NCBI GenBank assembly: GCA_039954875.1
Contig: CP157202.1
Span: 124,001 to 188,000 of the forward strand
Length of the DNA stretch: 64,000 nt
Direction of reading: 5' to 3'
DNA from: G039954875 sp039954875
Lineage (GTDB): Bacteria > Bacteroidota > Bacteroidia > Flavobacteriales > Blattabacteriaceae
Shown: one piece after another, positions 21,149 to 30,563 of the stretch
Position numbering within the stretch: position 1 is the stretch's first letter
Layout: each line of letters opens with the position of its first letter
Made by a program: the position numbers and the translations under genes
The notes under the pieces: model-generated
The model's input: the letters and a program-made list of their open reading frames with translations, nothing else
What the model was told of the DNA's origin: nothing
The model's database searches: none

Positions 21149-22546
21149 ATGGTGATCCCTCCTACTTCTTCAAAAAGTTCTTTGCAAGAAAATTCAAACA
21201 AATACCTTTTGCCTTTGGCTACCGTTACATTGCTCTTTTTCTCCTGGGGTTTTATTACGAGTATGAATGATGTGCTTATCCCTAAATTGAAGTCGGCCTT
21301 CGATCTGACTTATTTTCAGTCGATGCTCATTCAGTTTTGTTTTTTCTTCGCTTACTTTATTATATCGGCTATTTACTATCTGCTTTCGGTGAGCCGAGGG
21401 GATCCTATTTTGAAGATGGGTTATAAGAATATGATCATCATCGGTTTGTTGATTACTGCTGTGGGGAGTCTGTTGTTTTATCCCGCAGCGAGTATGCATT
21501 TGTATCCACTTTTTTTGGGAGCTTTGTTTATACTAGCCTCAGGTATTACGATTTTGCAGATAGGTGCCAACCCTTATGTCACTTTTTTGGGAAAACTTGA
21601 GACGGCTTCTGGGCGGCTCAATCTCACTCAAGCTTTCAATTCGTTGGGCACAACGATAGCACCGTTGATCGGTGGTAATCTGATTTTGAATATGGCTGCC
21701 GGTCAATTGGAAGGGGTTCATGTTGTAAAGCTACCTTATTTGGTGACGACTGTTCTTTTGGTCTTGATGGCTGTGGTAATCAAAGTGGCTAGCCTGCCGC
21801 GAGTGATTCACGATGAGGAAAAAGATGGATCGATTTCTAGTGGTAGGTTGATCACAAAGTACAGACAACTCAAGTACGGTGTTGTTGCCATTTTCATGTA
21901 CGTAGGGGGTGAGGTCTCTATCGGTAGTTTGATCGTCAATTTTTTGGCTGATACTAATATTGCTGGTATTTCGGAGAGTCAAGCAGCCAAGTTTCTTTCG
22001 CTTTATTGGAGTGGGGCGATGATTGGGCGTTTTTTTGGCGCGATTTTTCTTTCTGATACAGCTAGAAAGATTAAATTGGGTTTGATTTCAAGTGTACTTA
22101 TTGGAGCGTTTTATTATTCAGGTTGGGTAGCTGATTTTAGCCCTGAGGTCGTGCGATATTTTTGGATGTTGATCCTTTTGAATCTAGGGGCTTTTTTTGT
22201 CGGGGCGAATGTGCCTCATCGTACATTGACAGTCTTTTCTGTGTTTGTGGTAGTTTCTTTACTGGTCGGGTCTTTGGCTTCATTGGCTTTGGCTATGTGG
22301 GCTATAGTTGGTATCGGGCTTTTCAATTCGATCATGTTTCCGACCATTTTCAGTCTTGCTGTGAGAGACTTGTATAGAGATACTTCCCAGGGGGCTGCAT
22401 TGTTGATCATGGCGATTGTAGGGGGAGCTATTATCCCACTTATTCAGGGATGGGTGGCCGATTTAACCAATGTACAACACTCCTATCTTGTGCCAGTAAT
22501 CTGCTATGTTTATTTAGTTTTCTATGGTATTAGCGGATATAAGTAA
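21149..22546 (+). CDS. MFS sugar transporter, FucP/GluP (fucose / glucose-galactose) type
   Basis: A 12-helix major facilitator of the FHS family (L-fucose permease and glucose/galactose transporter relatives), importing a hexose by proton symport across the inner membrane. Family marks are FFSWGFITSMNDVLIPKLK (residues ~30-48), ASGITILQIGANPYVTFLG (~131-149) and AFNSLGTTIAPLIGG (~163-177). The C-terminal half contains SLYWSGAMIGRFFGA and the final FNSIMFPTIFSLAVRDL. Length 465 is slightly above the family's ~430. Homologues start near MNDV, so the N-terminal 20-residue hydrophilic tail is plausible but could begin later. It is intact and lies 27 bases upstream of folA. The sugar cannot be read from the sequence. 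Confidence 0.88.
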   Translation: MVIPPTSSKSSLQENSNKYLLPLATVTLLFFSWGFITSMNDVLIPKLKSAFDLTYFQSMLIQFCFFFAYFIISAIYYLLSVSRGDPILKMGYKNMIIIGLLITAVGSLLFYPAASMHLYPLFLGALFILASGITILQIGANPYVTFLGKLETASGRLNLTQAFNSLGTTIAPLIGGNLILNMAAGQLEGVHVVKLPYLVTTVLLVLMAVVIKVASLPRVIHDEEKDGSISSGRLITKYRQLKYGVVAIFMYVGGEVSIGSLIVNFLADTNIAGISESQAAKFLSLYWSGAMIGRFFGAIFLSDTARKIKLGLISSVLIGAFYYSGWVADFSPEVVRYFWMLILLNLGAFFVGANVPHRTLTVFSVFVVVSLLVGSLASLALAMWAIVGIGLFNSIMFPTIFSLAVRDLYRDTSQGAALLIMAIVGGAIIPLIQGWVADLTNVQHSYLVPVICYVYLVFYGISGYK

Positions 22547-22573
22547 ACGGATGGATGAATCTTTGGCGAAATC

Positions 22574-23077
22574 ATGGAGCTCGTACTCATCGCTGCAGTG
22601 GCAGACAATGATGTCATTGGGAAGGATAATGGTTTAATCTGGCACTTACCCAATGATTTGAAACGCTTTAAAAGGCTTACTTCAGGTCACACGGTGATCA
22701 TGGGGCGTAAAACATTTGAATCTATCGGTAAGCCTTTACCTCATCGGGATAATATTGTCATCACGAGAAATCCGCGTTATACAGCCTTGGGAATAAAGAC
22801 GGCAGTTTCGTTACAAGAAACTATTGCCTCAGTGAGGAGCCAGACAGGGAAGGTTTTTATCATTGGAGGGGGGGAGGTTTATATCCAAGCCTTGGATATG
22901 GTGGATATTTTGGAGATTACTCGAGTGCATCATCATTTCTTAGGTGATGTGAAGTTTCCCGAGATTATTCCCAGGCAATGGGAAAAGTTTTTTGAAGTAT
23001 TTCATACCAAAGATGAATATCATCATTACGATTATAGTTTTATCGCTTATAAGAGGAGGAGGTCAATCTATGAGTAG
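22574..23077 (+). CDS. folA: dihydrofolate reductase
   Basis: Reduces dihydrofolate to tetrahydrofolate with NADPH, the partner reaction of ThyA. The 167-residue protein has the catalytic acid D28 in the NGLIWHLPNDLKRFK segment, the GHTVIMGRKTFESIG nucleotide-binding block (residues ~38-53), and the KVFIIGGGEVYIQAL glycine-rich loop (~96-110). The ATG at 22574 gives the expected N-terminus. The last five codons overlap the convergent nupC gene by 15 bases (23063-23077), and the tail RRRSIYE is probably an extension picked up by loss of the original stop. The gene is otherwise intact. Confidence 0.95.
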   Translation: MELVLIAAVADNDVIGKDNGLIWHLPNDLKRFKRLTSGHTVIMGRKTFESIGKPLPHRDNIVITRNPRYTALGIKTAVSLQETIASVRSQTGKVFIIGGGEVYIQALDMVDILEITRVHHHFLGDVKFPEIIPRQWEKFFEVFHTKDEYHHYDYSFIAYKRRRSIYE

Positions 23078-24313
23078 CCCAGCGATAGCCGCTGAAAGAT
23101 AGGAGGCCAGAGTACCACATATCAATGCACGTATACCTAGTTGAGCCAAGTCTTTGCGGCGTTCCGGAGCTAATTCGCCAATCCCACCGATTTGGATGCC
23201 TATTGATCCGAAATTCGCAAAGCCACATAGGGCAATGCTCAGGATCATGATGGTTCTTGGTGTGAGCTGTTGTGCAACTATGAGTTCTTTCAATTGCAGG
23301 TAGGCAACGAATTCATTGATTACTAATTTAGTACCCATCAATGTGCCAGCAGTTTCGATGTCTTTGCTGGGTATACCGATCAGCCAAGCGAGTCCTAGAA
23401 AGATTTTGCCTAAGATGTATTGTAGGCTCAATTCGGGCAGGCCTATGTATGGGGCTAGCCAGCTAAAAAACATGTTCATCAGCGCTACTACGGCCATGAA
23501 TCCGGTAAGCATGACGGCTACATTTAGGGAAATTTTCAGTCCATCGCTGCAACCATGGGATATAGCATCGATCGTGTTGGTGGTCTCTTTTTTAAACTGG
23601 AGTTTCACCGAGCCCTTGGTCTCAGAAACTTCCGTCTCAGGATAGACGATCTTGGAGATGACTAAAGCGCTAGGTGCAGCCATTAGACTGGCTGCCAAGA
23701 GGTATTCGGCTGGAATTCCAAAACCTATGTAGATGACCATCACTCCTCCGGAGATACAGGCCATGCTGCCTGACATGGAGGCGAGCAATTCTGAGCGGGT
23801 CATGCCTTTCAAATACGGTTTAATCATGATCTGGGCCTCAACCTGGCCGACGAAGGCGCTGGCTACATTAGACATGGCTTCACTACCGCTGATGCCCATG
23901 AGTTTGTGGACGACCTTTGCGATGAGCGCTACTATACGTTGCATGATACCCCAGTGATAGGCTAGACTCACTAGGATGCAGATTAGGATGATAGTGGCCA
24001 TGACGTTGAAGAAAAATATGAATGCATGGGCTGGACCTAAGGCTTTGGCTAAAACCTCTTGCCGTACCAATACGCCGAATACGAAATCTGCCCCAGCTCT
24101 AGCGCTGCCTTCAATGGCACGGGTGATGAAATCACCTAGGCTCTTGAAAATCTTCAAGCCGATCCCAGTCTTTAGGATGAATAAAGCGGTGATCCACTGT
24201 AGGACCAGACCACTACCAACAACGCGGTAATTGATCGCCTTTCGATTGTTGGAGATGAGGAAGCTTACAATTAATATGGCGATGATACCAAACAAACAGG
24301 TATATTTTTCCAT
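23063..24313 (-). CDS. concentrative nucleoside transporter, NupC/CNT family
   Basis: An inner-membrane H+- or Na+-coupled nucleoside importer. Ten or so hydrophobic segments are visible in 416 residues. Family motifs are GSEAMSNVASAFVGQVEAQI (residues ~145-164), the nucleoside/ion-binding region, followed by MTRSELLASMSGSMACISGGV. The C-terminal NFGSIGIQIGGIGELAPER closes the fold. It starts at ATG 24313 and follows the bifunctional-nuclease gene by only 18 bases, so the two are one transcription unit. Uptake of nucleosides next to thyA and folA fits salvage feeding of pyrimidine nucleotide pools. It ends in a 15-base overlap with folA. Confidence 0.93.
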   Translation of the reverse strand: MEKYTCLFGIIAILIVSFLISNNRKAINYRVVGSGLVLQWITALFILKTGIGLKIFKSLGDFITRAIEGSARAGADFVFGVLVRQEVLAKALGPAHAFIFFFNVMATIILICILVSLAYHWGIMQRIVALIAKVVHKLMGISGSEAMSNVASAFVGQVEAQIMIKPYLKGMTRSELLASMSGSMACISGGVMVIYIGFGIPAEYLLAASLMAAPSALVISKIVYPETEVSETKGSVKLQFKKETTNTIDAISHGCSDGLKISLNVAVMLTGFMAVVALMNMFFSWLAPYIGLPELSLQYILGKIFLGLAWLIGIPSKDIETAGTLMGTKLVINEFVAYLQLKELIVAQQLTPRTIMILSIALCGFANFGSIGIQIGGIGELAPERRKDLAQLGIRALICGTLASYLSAAIAGLLID

Positions 24314-24331
24314 GGTTTTAAAAAATTAATT

Positions 24332-24943
24332 TTATAATTTTCTCCTATCCAATTCTTTTTGGATGTGTGCTGCAAGTTCATAATGTTCTCTGTCTATGGC
24401 TTGTGTTAGAAGCATCTCCAAGTGCTTTGAGCTCATTTTTTGTAGGTCTTGTCCTTCTTTATGGAGGATTACTTGTATTTCTTGTGTAGGCGATTCGGTA
24501 GTTGTTTTTTTTTGCTCCAAAGGAGCTATATTCTCGAGGTAGATGCCTGCCTGGTCAAATATTTCTCTTGTAGTATATATGGGTGCTTCACATCGGATTG
24601 CTAAAGCGATGGCATCTGATGTTCTCGAATCGATCCGCTTTTCTCCATCTATCCCTTCAAAAATGATGTAAGAAGAAAATATACCATCTGTCAATTTGTA
24701 AATAACTATGGATTTTATCTGTATGTGAAAGGCTTTAGAGAAGTTTACAAAGAGATCGTGGGTGAAAGGTCTTGGCGGCTTTGTGTTTTTTTCCAAAGCA
24801 GTAGCAATGGATCTAGCTTCTAACCCGCCTATGATGATGGGGAGTTTTATTTGGCCCGACTCTTCTTCGAGTAACAAAGCATAGGCACCAGCCTGCATTT
24901 GACTGTGAGATATCCCGCGTATTATCAATCGTATGAGCTCCAT
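24332..24943 (-). CDS. bifunctional nuclease (BFN/DUF151) domain protein with C-terminal UVR motif
   Basis: A cytoplasmic 203-residue protein with an N-terminal BFN domain (residues ~1-140, with LPIIIGGLEARSIATALE at ~34-51 and RIDSRTSDAIALAIRCEAPI at ~102-121) and a C-terminal UVR (UvrB/UvrC) helical hairpin, visible as LEMLLTQAIDREHYELAAHI at ~175-194. Plant and bacterial BFN proteins have been reported to have RNase and DNase activity. The UVR motif usually binds UvrA/UvrB-type partners, so a DNA-repair or stress link is possible but not shown. The gene is co-oriented with nupC and lies downstream of the broken etfA. Confidence 0.82.
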   Translation of the reverse strand: MELIRLIIRGISHSQMQAGAYALLLEEESGQIKLPIIIGGLEARSIATALEKNTKPPRPFTHDLFVNFSKAFHIQIKSIVIYKLTDGIFSSYIIFEGIDGEKRIDSRTSDAIALAIRCEAPIYTTREIFDQAGIYLENIAPLEQKKTTTESPTQEIQVILHKEGQDLQKMSSKHLEMLLTQAIDREHYELAAHIQKELDRRKL

Positions 24944-25001
24944 AAAACGAGGTGTGATGACTCCTTGTAAACTCTGTTTTTCTTAGCGAAAGGTACGATA
25001 T

Positions 25002-25969
25002 TTAAAGCGAATTTTCTTTCATTTGACGAATTTTTTTTATCAGTGTGGGGATTATTTCAAAGGCATCTCCAACGATGCCGTAGTTAGCAGATTTGAAAAA
25101 AGGTGCTTCTGGATCGGTATTGATCACCACTATGTTTTTCGAGGCGTTTACTCCGGCTAGGTGCTGGATGGCTCCTGAGATGCCTATGGCGATGTAGAGC
25201 TTCGGTGCGATGACTTTACCCGTGTCTGCCCGACGTGTTCGCTGTGTGGCCGCCAAACCCATGTCTGCTACGGGTTTGGAACAGGCTGTGGCTGCTCCAA
25301 GCAATTGGGCCAATTCTTTGATCATCGCCCAATTTTCACTACTTTTCAAGCCACGGCCGCCTGATACGACGATGTCGGTTTCTTTCAGATCGATTACTGT
25401 CTTGTGTTTTTCGATTTGCTCTATTTTGATGTGCGAGGAGTCTGATTCTTTTATTTTCTTTTCAATCTCTACTCCATAGACAGGGGCTTCGTGTACACTA
25501 AATATGTTGGGCATCAGTGTGAGGATTTTTTTCTCACCCTCGGCTTGGATTTTCGTAAAGGCCTTACCTGAGAAATATTTCCTTTTGATGATCAAGGGGG
25601 AAAGTGAACTGGGGAGTTCCAAGACATTGGTCACCAAGGTAGCCTAAAGTTGTATAGCCAACTGAGCAGCTATTCTTCTACCTTCTACTGTATGGGAAAG
25701 GATGAAGTATTGATCTGCTTCAAAGTATGGGGATAGGGCTTTGATCAGTGTATTGGGAGACAAGGCTTGGGGTTCATTCAGTTTGATCTTGATACCCTTT
25801 GAGGCTCCGTATTTGTATAGGATTTCTGAGGGGTTCCTGTGAGTTGAGGGCGATTGCCGTGAGTGTCTCCCCGGCTATATCAGCCCATTTTTTTGCATAG
25901 GAGACTGCTTCTAAGGTGTTTTTTTTTGTATTTTCCTTGTGAGGTTTCGGTAAAGACGATGATAGGCAT
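25002..25969 (-). pseudogene. etfA: electron transfer flavoprotein alpha subunit, frameshifted with internal stop
   Basis: The FAD-binding C-terminal half is open (25637-25002): it carries IVVSGGRGLKSSENW, GAATACSKPVADMGLAATQR and LYIAIGISGAIQHLAGVNAS, the ETF-alpha signature. The N-terminal half is broken in three places. Reading from an ATG at 25969 (MPIIVFTETSQGKYKK), the frame shifts at a run of nine A (25919-25927 region), shifts again at a CCCC run near 25829, and meets a TAG at about 25647 where relatives have lysine. The gene order with etfB on the same strand is conserved in Bacteroidota, but a block of remnants now separates them. ETF normally passes electrons from acyl-CoA dehydrogenases to the quinone pool. 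Confidence 0.88.
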
Positions 25970-26150
25970 AGGTTTTGATTTTGAGCGCTGTGGTACCGAA
26001 ACGGACAGGCTGTTCGGTGGTTTTAGACATGTCAATATAGTTCATTTTTTTTAATCGGTTTTGTTGGATGATGGTTATGTGATTTTTTTAATGGTTCAGT
26101 ATACATTCCCTAATCTTTTCCTTTAAATTATTGTTGATCTATTCACAAAA

Positions 26151-26610
26151 TGAATTTACATGAGATGAAGGAATATTTCTTACTCCTCGGCGTCAATCAA
26201 TATTTACGAAAGCGTTCCTTGGCCGGGGGTGTGTTGGGTCATCGAGTTGCCGCTCTGGATAGCCGGTTTATGGGATCCAGATGCATTACAACCGTTATTT
26301 TGGTGAAGAGCCTGTGTTGAGGTTGATCTGCAAGATGCTTAAAGCCTGCTCAAAACGATTCATCTTTATCGGAAAAAGGACTGGATGTCTAAAGGCTTTC
26401 ATCCCATTAAACGATTGGATGCTCAAGGCTGCTAACAATCTCAACGAGGTGTTTGGTTTACCACATTGGAGCAGTATGAGTTTCCGGATGGTGAGGAATA
26501 AACGTGAGATGAAGAGGGCTTTTATGGCTCATGGGGTGCGGGCGGTTCCTTACCGTCTGATCGAAGCGGCGGCCATTACCCCTTTTAAAGGCTAGTATTT
26601 AAAGGACTAT
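26151..26610 (+). pseudogene. unidentified remnant, possibly ATP-grasp-like
   Basis: An ATG at 26151 opens MNLHEMKEYFLLLGVNQYL, then a frameshift near 26280 leads into a 104-codon block (26281-26595) that includes FIPLNDWMLKAANNLNEVFG and a segment (KREMKRAFMAHGVRAVPY) resembling the start of an ATP-grasp domain, where a lysine-rich helix precedes -AGV.P. That similarity is weak. The frames then break and coding character fades by 26800. It is on the strand opposite the ETF genes. I can only say it is a fragment of a soluble enzyme-like protein. Confidence 0.3.
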
Positions 26611-26899
26611 TAAAATCAGCCTGCCCGATTGGCTCGATGAGGTTGTTAGTGATTTTTCTATGCAGACTTAGCTAGGGAAAATTTTATAGTATTCAATCTG
26701 TTGGCGGGCTAGAGAAGGTGTGATTGAGTTTGGCTGTTCTGGATTGTTCCAAGAAAATATTGACCGGTACGACTGGCAAAATCCTTATCAGAATAGATCT
26801 TTTAGATGAAAAAAACGTATAATGAATCTCTATATTTTGTTTTCAGGCTTTTATCTTTTGCTGTAGAGCAGTGATCTTAACGATCCATTGGTGTTTGGC

Positions 26900-27785
26900 T
26901 ACCCAAACCGTCTAGGATGGCTTTAGCATCTTGGTTCTTGTGACACTGATCTCTTTTGTACCGGATGTGTTTGTTCTTGTATTAGCCAAAAGGGCTATGC
27001 ATCGGTGTAGTGGGGAGGGGGGGTAAGCTCACGGCTTTGGGGCTTTTTGGCATACTTTTGTGCTATTTGCTCCTGTCTTCTGTTATGAGCATAATATTTA
27101 TATCGTTGTTCTTAATTTTTTGGTATGGGTGTTTTTATTCTTGCTAGAATCGAGTTGGGGGATGTGATTTGCGGCTTTGTCCAGGCTGTACGACGAACAA
27201 ACTGTTTCAAGATTCAGCTCGATATCGATGAATGTCAATCATATCGCTTTTATGACTGGTTCGATCTATGTATCCACCTTGGTTCATTCGGTGGCTTGGT
27301 GATCGGCTCTTCTATCTCATGGGGGCGATGTTTTTTGGTTTCTCTGGTATGGTTTCCTTTTGACTAATCAAGAATATTTGCCTGATGGAGGGTTGTTTTT
27401 ACAGGGACTGAAAATTTAAGATTTTGATTGTGTTTTGTTTTTTTCCCTGGTGTTGATTTGGCCTGTTTTGGGAGGTTTCAATTTCATGTTGTCGGTATTT
27501 CGGTCTGTATACAAAAGGGTGAGCGAATATAGGTCTGCTCGATGCCTGGGGATAGGGATGGGGGTATTGGTCTGCTTTTCATCTTTGGTAATAGGTTTTC
27601 GATACCGACTAAAGTCGCTGAATCGTTTCTCTATTATGCTTATCGGGACCTTGGTCTGGACATTTCAGCGGATTTGATCTGGTATCTTATGGCGCGTTGG
27701 CACATGTGTGCCAAGGTGTTGGCTTTAGCTTGTTCACTTACCCATGGACATATCTGTGTTTTTTTATTTCGGGTCCAGTGGTAGG
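26900..27785 (+). pseudogene. membrane protein remnant, perhaps MFS-type transporter
   Basis: Plus-strand reading gives hydrophobic blocks in shifting frames: VTLISFVPDVFVLVLAKRAM near 26940-27000, HNIYIVVLNFLVWVFLFLLE near 27091-27150, then ALSRLYDEQTVSRFSSIS near 27175-27230 with VNHIAFMTGSIYVSTLVH after it, and further hydrophobic segments to 27780. The loop between helices and the spacing look like a major facilitator transporter. Many stops and shifts are present. The family assignment is a guess from the pattern of hydrophobicity. Confidence 0.3.
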
Positions 27786-27832
27786 GAAGTTGGGTGATCC
27801 GAGAAGAAAATTATGTAGATCGGCGATTTATA

Positions 27833-28583
27833 TCAGATCAGGCGAGCTTCTTTTTGCAGCAGGCGAATCAATTCTTCGGGTTGGTCTTTGTTGATCATTA
27901 CACAGGCCGACCGTGGTTGATGTTTTTCAAAGGTTATGACTTGTGCCTTGGGAAGGGCTTTTGTAGGCGCGATTTACACGTAGGGGCTTGTTGCGTGCTG
28001 TCATAATACCGCGCATGTTGGGGATACGGAGGTCTTTTTCATCGACCAATCCTTTTTGTCCGGCTGCGATAAGAGGTAGTTCACAGGAAAGGGTTTTATT
28101 ATCGGCATCACTCTCGCATACAGCCTTGATGCGATTTGCTTCGATGAGATCTAAGCCTATACAAGCATTGACAAAAGCGTAGTCTAGCGATGCGGTGACT
28201 AGGGCTGGAACTATACCACCATTGTAATCGATGGACTCTTTACCCATCAGGATCAGATTGTAGGGTGATGTTTTGATGAAATCGACTATTTTCTGAGCAA
28301 CGTAACAACTCTCTACAGGATCCGTATCGATGCGGATGGCTTCATCGGCACCTATGGCCAGAGCTTTTCTCAGTATAGCTTCTGTAGTGACTCCTCCCAC
28401 GGTGAGTACATCAACTTTGGCGCCAGCCGATTCTTGAAGCATAATGGCTTTCGTAAGACAAAACTCATCGTGCGGATTGATAATGAATGAAATACCTGTG
28501 GGGTCAAAGCGCTTATTGTCAGTGCTGAATTGGATCTTGGTCACGATATCTGGCACCACGCTGAGACAAACCAGTATTTTCAT
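27833..28583 (-). pseudogene. etfB: electron transfer flavoprotein beta subunit with 3' frameshift
   Basis: From an ATG at 28583 (MKILVCLSVVPD) the frame is open for about 195 residues and includes the ETF-beta blocks FIINPHDEFCLTKAIML, ADEAIRIDTDPVES and NLILMGKESIDYNGG, ending in the signature IPNMRGIMTARNKPLRV. There it leaves the family: a one-base shift near 27985 sends it to a stop at 27928. In the neighbouring frame the missing tail is present (KALPKAQVITFEKHQP, then INKDQPEELIRLLQKEARLI before the TGA at 27833). The lesion is therefore recent and small, but the C-terminus that contacts the alpha subunit is lost. With etfA also broken, the complex cannot form. Confidence 0.85.
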
Positions 28584-28953
28584 CAAAGGGTCTGTATTTT
28601 GAGTTCTAATGTATTCTTTTTTTATCTGAAGATGTGTTTCTATAAGTTGATCCCTCATCTTTTAATGACTTCATGCTTTTTATAAATTACTCTTTTCATA
28701 TTATTGTTTGGATCTGTGATCCATTCTTTTTGACTGTAATATCGAAATTACTATTGTTTATACTTTGTATCTCAATATTATATATGTTATAATATTAATA
28801 TGTATAAAATTTTTCTGTCCTGTTTTTATTGTTTGCCATGAGGTGGTTTAAAGTTGTTTATTGACTTGAAATATTTACTCTAAAATAAAATAAATTTTAT
28901 TGTATGTTCGTCAGGCTTTTTTTTAAGTATAAGGCAATTCGCAACAGACGCCA

Positions 28954-29025
28954 ATGGATCATCAATTACATTTAATGAATGATCAATTAATTTCGTCAGT
29001 GAATGGTCAGTTATATTTATTGGTC
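28954..29025 (+). repeat. three imperfect 24-base tandem repeats
   Basis: Three consecutive units of 24 bases follow one another, each like TGAATGGATCAATTATATTT with substitutions. Because 24 is a multiple of three and the plus frame from ATG 28954 is open across them, they would encode an eight-residue repeat (MDHQLHLM, NDQLISSV, NGQLYLLV). The frame ends at a TAG about 70 bases later. It may be the start of a lost repeat protein. Confidence 0.4.
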
Positions 29026-30308
29026 CTCGTTAAACTTGTCGATAGACTTTAGGCAATACTAGGAAAAGAAATAAATGGTGTATTTAATGTCCTCAAAGGT
29101 CAAAGTCCTTCGTTAGGCTATATACAAAGGAATTCTTCGACCCCACCGAATAGAACCAAGTCTTAGAAAATCAGCAAGATTGTAATGTCAGTATATGTAA
29201 TAGTGAATCACTACAAGCTGATAAAGTTCACTTGTACCATTATATAGAAAAGTTAGTAAAGTTGGCAAGAAAAAATATTGAAATAGAATTAAAACTTTAA
29301 AAGAATTCCCCCCTGAGGAGGCGGAAAAAATGATGCTAAAAAAAGATAATATAATAATTTCTGGGGTTTAAGCATTAGTTAGCTAAAAGATCATCTCCTA
29401 GTATGTTTAAATATATTTTGGATGATTATAATCCTCATTCTGATCCTGGAAACTCCTTTTCTAGAAGAAGGAGGAAAATTTGCAAAGAAGAGAGCATAAT
29501 CATAGATGTTACTCAAGATGAGATATTTATAAATCTTGGTGCGGTTTTAGATCAAGCTTATATTAAAGTGTATGGTCTTTCATCTTGCTAACACTATTTC
29601 TACAGCCAAATGTGATTTATAAAAACTATTCAAGCAGGAGTATATTAGGGGCAATATCCTCTTGCAGAAAATTGCTCATTTGATCTTAGCTAGGCTTGGA
29701 GTATTAATTATAGGATTTTCTTTAATGATCAGAATACATTATTCTTTTGGGAGGCAGTTATATTATATAAATGGCTTTTGATAGGACGTTTGTGTGTTTT
29801 TACTATCATTCTTAATACTATCCTTTTTTGAGAGCTTTGATGTGATGAGTTTTAAGAAGTGACTAGATTTTACCGAAATGATTAAGTGTATAATTTGTAA
29901 TAGTTTATTATTAATTGGGGGGCAAGTTCAGTTTATAAAAAGGTAATTGCCTTTTGAAAAATAATCTAGACGTAAAGAAATTCGTGATATATTTTTTAGT
30001 GAAGCCCTCAAAAAAAAATGTTTTATATGACAATATAAATAAGGCTGGATGTACATAGTGTTATAAGCTTTCTGAAATTTTTTGAGGGTTTTATAAGTCA
30101 TGTAGTATAATGTGAGTAACTTGAAAGAGTTGCAATGATAGAAAAATACCGAGACCTCTTAGTGTATAAACATAGTTAAAAAGAGAGAGAATAATCTGAT
30201 AAGCATAAAATAAGCAGATTCTTAATTGAGTTATGTACAGCATTCTACAAAAAAAAATATTAAGAGGAATAAAAAAGGAAAAAGTTTAAGGGGGAAAAAA
30301 ATATATAC

Positions 30309-30563
30309 ATGAAAGAAGTAGAACGTAAGGAAAAAACAATAAAAAATGGAGCTTATAAAAAGACAGCTCATGGATTTGAAAATAAAATATGGCCGGAAAT
30401 AAAAAATACAGTTCGAGAGTATTTTTTAAAAGTATCTCGTGAGATAAGAAAGTTATATGCTGCATATTTTGAGGCAGAAATAGAAAACATATCTAAGGGT
30501 AGATACAGGGGTAAATATTTAGGAATACAGCTCCAAGCGAGAAAAATAGACAGAAACTTTTAA
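30309..30563 (+). CDS. short lysine-rich open frame, uncertain
   Basis: An 84-codon plus-strand frame from an ATG at 30309, preceded by a purine-rich stretch. The product is highly basic and predicted mostly helical, with no membrane segment. It has no relative that I recognise. It lies in decayed AT-rich DNA, so it may be a fragment of a longer lost gene or chance. Confidence 0.2.
   Translation: MKEVERKEKTIKNGAYKKTAHGFENKIWPEIKNTVREYFLKVSREIRKLYAAYFEAEIENISKGRYRGKYLGIQLQARKIDRNF

Noticed and set aside
25638..26054. Longer EtfA start further upstream at about 26030
   Set aside because: Upstream codons are unlike the family; the ATG at 25969 gives the expected MPIIVFTE-type N-terminus.
7000..28600. 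Sequencing error as the general explanation for the frameshifts
   Set aside because: Essential genes in the same stretch (pheS, thyA, folA, rlmB, nupC) are error-free, lesions include stops and substitutions of key residues, and C-terminal parts are missing altogether. Single homopolymer shifts remain possible errors.
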